NCBI GenBank assembly: GCA_965212165.1
Contig: OZ243096.1
Location: forward strand, 3,278,567-3,342,566
DNA: 64,000 nucleotides
Origin: RHLJ01 sp965212165
GTDB taxonomy: Bacteria > Bacteroidota > Rhodothermia > Balneolales > Balneolaceae
Direction: 5' to 3'
Part shown: positions 59,578 through 64,000 of the stretch, in pieces
Layout of the letters: each line of letters opens with the position of its first letter
Numbering within the stretch: position 1 is the stretch's first letter
Made by a program: the position numbers and the translations under genes
Notes under the pieces: model-generated
Database searches by the model: none
The model's input: the letters and a program-made list of their open reading frames with translations, nothing else
What the model was told of the DNA's origin: nothing

Positions 59578-60234
59578 CTATGAAGTGATCAGTGGTTTAA
59601 TCTGATCACAAATAATTAATACTTGTTGCTCAAAATTGAGAGCGGAAGTATCAACTTCAATGGCATCATCTGCTTTCTTAAGCGGATCAGCACTTCTGGT
59701 TGAATCGATCTCATCTCTACTTGCAATGTTATCCATTACTTCTTCTAATGTAGCTGTACTTCCTTTCTTTTGAAGTTCAGATAATCGTCGTTCTGCTCGC
59801 GTTTTTAAATCAGCAACCATAAAAAATTTTAAGGCGGCATTTGGAAAAACAGCAGTACCTAAATCACGACCATCCGCAACAAATACTTCATGCTCTACAG
59901 CTTGATGCATTAGTGCGTTTACAAAAGACCGAACGTAAGGCATTGTTGCCACTTCACTTACATTTTGAGAAACATCCATTGTTCTTATTTCTTCAGATAC
60001 ATTTGTATCATTTAAATAAACATGGAATTTTTTCTCTTTGAAGTGAAACGAGATCTTATTTTCTTTCAGGAGTTCAAAGAACATGTCTTTATTCTTTTCT
60101 GCCCTTAGGTAAAGTAATGTAGCCACACGGTATAAAGCTCCGGAATCCAAAAATTGAATTCCTAATCGCTCGGCTACTGCACGAGCTGTTGAACTTTTTC
60201 CCGATCCTGCGGGGCCATCAATTACCACTATCAT
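59578..60234 (-). CDS. cmk: Cytidylate kinase
   Basis: Cmk phosphorylates CMP and dCMP. The 218-residue protein has the P-loop GPAGSGKSSTA (about 7-17), the conserved FLDSGALYRVAT and VADGRDLGTAVFP segments, and RLSELQKKGSTATLEEVMDNIASRDEIDSTR with the Arg/Asp residues of the LID. The gene is directly upstream of rpsA, a gene order seen across bacteria, and faces away from rpsT. Confidence 0.96.
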   Translation of the reverse strand: MIVVIDGPAGSGKSSTARAVAERLGIQFLDSGALYRVATLLYLRAEKNKDMFFELLKENKISFHFKEKKFHVYLNDTNVSEEIRTMDVSQNVSEVATMPYVRSFVNALMHQAVEHEVFVADGRDLGTAVFPNAALKFFMVADLKTRAERRLSELQKKGSTATLEEVMDNIASRDEIDSTRSADPLKKADDAIEVDTSALNFEQQVLIICDQIKPLITS

Positions 60235-60360
60235 AACAGAACGGTTAAATTAAGTTTATTCCTGTAATTATTCAATCATTTCTTGTTTAAGATTTAAGGA
60301 ACCCTTAATTTTGGGGTCTTCGAAAGAATTTGATAAAAGTATAATCGACCGTTAAAATTC

Positions 60361-60612
60361 ATGGCACGTAATAAATCTGCAATTAAGCGTACTCGTCAGA
60401 ACGAAAAAAGAAATGAGCATAACACGAATAGACGCTCAAGAATGAAAACTTTAATTAAAAAAGTTTTTTCTTCAACTGATAAGGCGCAAGCTGAAACTAC
60501 TTTAAAAGAAGCTATTTCTTTTATTGACAAAATGAGTGTAAAAGGTGTAGTACATAAAAATACTGCAGCCAGAAAAAAAGCCCAGCTTACCAAGTTTGTA
60601 AATAACTTATAA
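60361..60612 (+). CDS. rpsT: 30S ribosomal protein S20
   Basis: S20 binds 16S rRNA early in 30S assembly. The 83-residue protein is the usual length and is lysine/arginine rich. It shows the family pattern ARNKSAIKRTRQNEKRNEHN at the start, then RRSRMKTLIKKV, and KGVVHKNTAARKKAQLTKFVNNL at the end. It begins 126 bases from cmk (divergent) and stands 9 bases before gpmI, so the two are probably on one transcript. Confidence 0.98.
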   Translation: MARNKSAIKRTRQNEKRNEHNTNRRSRMKTLIKKVFSSTDKAQAETTLKEAISFIDKMSVKGVVHKNTAARKKAQLTKFVNNL

Positions 60613-60621
60613 TTAATCATC

Positions 60622-62145
60622 ATGACCGAACCAGTATCTAAAGCCTTACTTGTAATTTTAGATGGGTTCGGAATTGCTGTTAACCCTTCCGTTAGCGCTA
60701 TTGACAAAGCGCAAAAACCTTTTTACGACCACTTAATTAATACTTGCCCCCATACAAGTTTACTTGCAAGTGGCGAAGAAGTAGGATTGCCTGAAGGTCA
60801 ATTTGGAAACTCTGAAGTAGGGCATCTAAATATTGGTGCAGGTAGAATCGTCTGGCAAGCTCTCTCTAAAATAAATAAAGATATTCGAGAAGGTGGTTTT
60901 TTTGAGAATGAAGAACTCATTTTCGGAATCAAGCAAGCAAAGAAAAAAGGTAAAATCCATATCATGGGTCTTTTTTCAGATGGTGGAGTTCATAGCCATA
61001 ATGAACATCTTTTCGCGCTCTTACAGCTTTGTAAAGACCACAGAATTGAAAATGTATATGTTCATGCTTTTACAGATGGTCGTGATACTGCGCCTCAATC
61101 TGGAAAAGGTTATGCTCAAAAATTCAATAAAACAGCTGAAAAGATTGGTACTGGTAAGTTAGCTTCTATTATTGGACGTTATTACGCAATGGATAGAGAT
61201 AACCGTTGGGAAAGGGTTAAACTTGCATACGACCTCCTAGTTAATGGAAAAGGTGAAAGTTTTTCTTCATCGGATGAGGCTTTTGATGCGACATACAATG
61301 ATGATATAACTGATGAGTTTATAAAGCCGATTCTTTTAGATGATTCCAGTGAATCAAGAATTGAAGAAGGCGATACGGTCATTTTTTATAACATAAGAGG
61401 CGATCGTGCTCGTGAGATATCTAGGGCACTAAATGAAAAAGACTTTAATGAATTTCCAGTTAGGTCTAATCTGAATTTAAACTACATCAATTTCACTTCT
61501 TACGACGCCACTTTTGATTTTGCTCATGTTGCCTATCCCCCACAAGAATTATCAAATACAATAGGTGAATGGGTAAGTAAAAAAGGTTTAAAACAATTTA
61601 GAATTGCCGAAACTGAAAAATATCCTCACGTTACATATTTCTTTAATGGCGGTGAAGAAACGCCTAATGAAGGTGAAGATAGGTTAGTAATTCCAAGTCC
61701 TAAAGTAGCTACTTACGATCTTCAACCAGAAATGAGTGCTCCAGCCGTGGGTGACGCACTAACTGAAAAATTAGCTTCCGAAGAATACAATTTGGTTATC
61801 CTTAATTTTGCGAATACTGATATGGTTGGTCATACTGGATTTATGGATGCAGCTGTTGAAGCTGTTGAAGCCGTTGATTTCCAATTGAAACGTGTCATAG
61901 AAACTGCAACAAAACATGGATATAGATCACTGATAATAGCTGATCATGGTAACTCTGATCAGATGATTAAAAGTGATGGAAGCCCTCATACAGCACATAC
62001 TACCGCGCCTGTACCAGCAGTTATTGTTAATTATCCTGACTCGATTGAAATGCACTCAGGGATTTTAGCAGATGTATCTCCAACACTTCTTAAGTTAATG
62101 GGACTAGATCAACCTGAAGAAATGACAGGCACCCCTCTTTTTTAA
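60622..62145 (+). CDS. gpmI: 2,3-bisphosphoglycerate-independent phosphoglycerate mutase
   Basis: GpmI interconverts 3- and 2-phosphoglycerate in glycolysis and gluconeogenesis using a metal-activated Ser. The 507-residue protein has the alkaline-phosphatase-type motifs VILDGFG (11-17), the catalytic Ser64 in FGNSEVGHLN, the conserved HAFTDGRDTAPQSG region of the phosphotransferase insert, and C-terminal metal sites with NFANTDMVGHTG and IADHGNSDQM. The usual length and all key motifs are present. A 136-base gap separates it from clpC. Confidence 0.97.
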   Translation: MTEPVSKALLVILDGFGIAVNPSVSAIDKAQKPFYDHLINTCPHTSLLASGEEVGLPEGQFGNSEVGHLNIGAGRIVWQALSKINKDIREGGFFENEELIFGIKQAKKKGKIHIMGLFSDGGVHSHNEHLFALLQLCKDHRIENVYVHAFTDGRDTAPQSGKGYAQKFNKTAEKIGTGKLASIIGRYYAMDRDNRWERVKLAYDLLVNGKGESFSSSDEAFDATYNDDITDEFIKPILLDDSSESRIEEGDTVIFYNIRGDRAREISRALNEKDFNEFPVRSNLNLNYINFTSYDATFDFAHVAYPPQELSNTIGEWVSKKGLKQFRIAETEKYPHVTYFFNGGEETPNEGEDRLVIPSPKVATYDLQPEMSAPAVGDALTEKLASEEYNLVILNFANTDMVGHTGFMDAAVEAVEAVDFQLKRVIETATKHGYRSLIIADHGNSDQMIKSDGSPHTAHTTAPVPAVIVNYPDSIEMHSGILADVSPTLLKLMGLDQPEEMTGTPLF

Positions 62146-62281
62146 GCTTTATCTCTTCATTTAAGTTGCTTTTACTTATGTGCTCTACTACATTCGTAAA
62201 AGAATGAACTAAATTTCGATTTGGCTCGTTTTTTGCCCTAGAAGGAATGAATATTCATATTATTTAAAAAGGACTTATCAC

Positions 62282-64000
62282 ATGGAGGGTAATTTTTCTA
62301 GTAAAGTACGTGACGTTATCCAGTTTAGCAGAGAAGAAGCTCTGCGATTGGGTCATGACTACATTGGAACAGAACATTTAATATTAGGTATTGTTCGATT
62401 AGGTGATGGCGTTGCCGTACGCATACTCAAAAACTTAGATTGCGATCTTTTCAAACTTAAAAAGACAATTGAAGATACTGTAAGAGGAACTGGAGGATCT
62501 GTAACTGTAGGGAATATCCCACTTACTAAACAGGCCGAAAAGGTTCTTAGAATTACATATTTAGAAGCCAAGCTGTATAAAAGTGATACTATTGGTACTG
62601 AGCATTTACTTCTCTCACTTCTTAGAGATGACGAGAATATAGCCGCACAAATTTTACAGCAATTCAGTGTTTCTTACGATGCAGTTCGTGAGGAACTCGA
62701 CCTTATTATTTCAGGAAAATCACGCGAAGAATTTGATGATGCTACATCTGTATCTGCTAGTACACCATCTTCTTCTAAAGGATCATCAGGAACAGGAAGC
62801 TCGAGAGAAAAAAGAATGGACAAATCGAAAACACCCGTGCTCGATAATTTTGGGCGCGACCTCACACAAATGGCCGAAGAAGGAAAATTAGATCCTATTA
62901 TTGGCCGAGATAAAGAAATTGAACGTGTCGCTCAAGTTTTGAGTCGACGTAAAAAGAACAATCCTGTTTTAATTGGAGAACCAGGAGTTGGTAAGACTGC
63001 TATTGCTGAAGGTTTAGCAGCACGTATTATTCAACGAAAAGTTTCTCGAGTACTTTATGACAAAAGAGTAATAGCTCTAGATTTAGCAGCTCTTGTTGCT
63101 GGTACTAAATATCGTGGACAGTTTGAAGAACGCATGAAAGCCGTAATGACAGAACTCGAAAAAACAGATAATGTCATTCTCTTTATTGATGAACTGCACA
63201 CTATTGTAGGCGCTGGTGGAGCAAGTGGTTCACTAGATGCTTCTAATATGCTAAAACCTGCACTCGCTAGAGGTGATATCCAAGCAATAGGAGCGACTAC
63301 TTTAAATGAGTATCGTCAATTTATCGAAAAGGATGGTGCTCTAGAACGTAGATTCCAAAAAATCATGGTTGATCCTACGACAGCTGATGAAACCATCGAA
63401 ATTCTAAATCAAATCAAAGGTAAGTACGAAAAACATCACAGTGTTCGCTACACCGATGAAGCCATCCTAAGTTGTGTTAAGTTAACTGATAGATACGTTA
63501 CTGATCACTTTTTGCCAGATAAGGCAATTGATGCATTAGATGAAGCTGGCGCTCGAGTTCACTTAGCAAATATCACCGTTCCTAAACATGTGATTGAACT
63601 TGAAGAAGATATTGAGACTACAAGCATCGAGAAAAACTCGATGGTAAAAAAGCAACGTTTTGAAGAAGCTGCTAGACTTCGTGATAAAGAGAAACGTTTG
63701 ATCGAAGATTTAGAAGTCGCTCAGCGTGAATGGGAAAAAGAATCCGAAAGCATCGTATTTGATGTAATTGAAGATGATGTTGCTTCTGTTATCGCAATGA
63801 TGAGTGGAGTTCCAGTTAATAAAATCAGCCAAAACGAGGGTGCTAAACTTCTTAAAATGAAGGAAAGTCTTTCTGGTAAAGTAATTGGACAAGATGAAGC
63901 TATTCTAAAGTTAACAAAAGCTATACAAAGAACTCGTGCTGGATTAAAAGATCCATCTCGCCCAATTGGTTCATTTATTTTCTTAGGACCAACAGGTGTT
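62282..64000 (+). CDS. clpC: ATP-dependent Clp protease ATP-binding subunit ClpC (5' part, cut by window end)
   Basis: ClpC unfolds substrates for ClpP. The reading frame runs from ATG 62282 without a stop to the last base (573 codons), so the C-terminal half of about 850 residues is missing. Present are two Clp-N repeats (about 1-145: RDVIQFSREEALRLGHDYIGTEHL and KVLRITYLEAK..IGTEHLL), a Ser-rich linker (about 150-175), Walker A1 GEPGVGKT (232-239), Walker B1 FIDELH (301-306), the M-domain (about 415-490) and the start of the second AAA domain at FLGPTGV, just before its Walker A. It has a moderate AAAAAGGA ribosome-binding site 6-13 bases before the start. Confidence 0.97.
   Translation, partial: MEGNFSSKVRDVIQFSREEALRLGHDYIGTEHLILGIVRLGDGVAVRILKNLDCDLFKLKKTIEDTVRGTGGSVTVGNIPLTKQAEKVLRITYLEAKLYKSDTIGTEHLLLSLLRDDENIAAQILQQFSVSYDAVREELDLIISGKSREEFDDATSVSASTPSSSKGSSGTGSSREKRMDKSKTPVLDNFGRDLTQMAEEGKLDPIIGRDKEIERVAQVLSRRKKNNPVLIGEPGVGKTAIAEGLAARIIQRKVSRVLYDKRVIALDLAALVAGTKYRGQFEERMKAVMTELEKTDNVILFIDELHTIVGAGGASGSLDASNMLKPALARGDIQAIGATTLNEYRQFIEKDGALERRFQKIMVDPTTADETIEILNQIKGKYEKHHSVRYTDEAILSCVKLTDRYVTDHFLPDKAIDALDEAGARVHLANITVPKHVIELEEDIETTSIEKNSMVKKQRFEEAARLRDKEKRLIEDLEVAQREWEKESESIVFDVIEDDVASVIAMMSGVPVNKISQNEGAKLLKMKESLSGKVIGQDEAILKLTKAIQRTRAGLKDPSRPIGSFIFLGPTGV

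Noticed and set aside
60294..60308. Palindrome TTAAGG-AAC-CCTTAA before rpsT
   Set aside because: Six-base arms in a very AT-rich region are expected by chance; there is no T-run or promoter consensus to support a function.
1..64000. Mobile elements, CRISPR arrays, tRNA or rRNA genes
   Set aside because: I searched intergenic regions by eye for direct repeats, transposase-like proteins and tRNA-like cloverleaf ends, and found none; all gaps are short and filled by promoters, terminators or plain AT-rich sequence.

Overview
The window looks like ordinary chromosome from an AT-rich, Gram-negative member of the Bacteroidota/Balneolota/Rhodothermota group. The evidence is two TonB-dependent receptors with carboxypeptidase-like N-terminal domains, a C-terminal sorting domain of the type IX secretion system (T9SS), an ExbB/ExbD/ExbD cluster, Skp/OmpH genes behind bamA, FolE2 in place of FolE, a six-domain ribosomal protein S1, and promoters matching the Bacteroidota pattern TTG-N18..20-TAnnTTTG. 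Balneolota is my best guess at phylum from overall protein character; that part is inference. No tRNA, rRNA, IS element, prophage, CRISPR array or classical defence system is visible, and no gene-free stretch exceeds 300 bases.

Layout. 1-3204: the tail of an exported protein, a terminator, then recA-recX and a PerM/AI-2E type membrane protein. 3286-5451: purine synthesis (purN-purH). 5550-11027: the rod-shape cassette mreB-mreC-mreD-mrdA-rodA, read through 4-base overlaps, with rnhB convergent. 11720-12832: a von Willebrand A protein. 12886-24743, all minus strand: nadE, then a packed cluster of lytic transglycosylase, S41 protease, PHP phosphoesterase, ribH, uppS, bamA and three OmpH/Skp chaperones, so isoprenoid carrier synthesis, outer-membrane assembly and wall remodelling sit together. 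24865-37051 is the more accessory part: a TonB receptor, a secreted T9SS nuclease, a cupin, a beta-propeller protein, a pterin pair (PTPS/QueD-like plus folE2), and a TonB receptor paired with a beta-helix lipoprotein. 37168-48221: ftsH, thiL, the exb cluster, a 1172-residue exported protein of unknown function and a DsbD-type thiol reductase. 48359-51545: rpsF-rpsR-rplI, a pterin carbinolamine dehydratase and a NhaD-type antiporter. 51564-55234: a barrel-only Omp85 relative, a TPR lipoprotein, a decayed copy of the Omp85 3' end and a glycosyltransferase. 55241-64000: uppP, a MoxR ATPase, a small basic protein, cmk-rpsA, rpsT, gpmI and the first 573 codons of clpC, cut by the window end.

Cell-envelope construction is the main theme: UppS and UppP make and recycle the undecaprenyl carrier, MreBCD/PBP2/RodA build the side wall, BamA with three Skp-like chaperones inserts barrels, and the ExbB/ExbD system probably energises the TonB receptors. 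I found no convincing new multi-gene system. The best leads are the fossil Omp85 3' end at about 53978-54065, the 1172-residue unknown exported protein, the receptor/beta-helix lipoprotein pair, the eukaryote-like C-x5-HGHNY motif in the PTPS/QueD homologue, and an inverted repeat over a promoter-like element between uppP and moxR.
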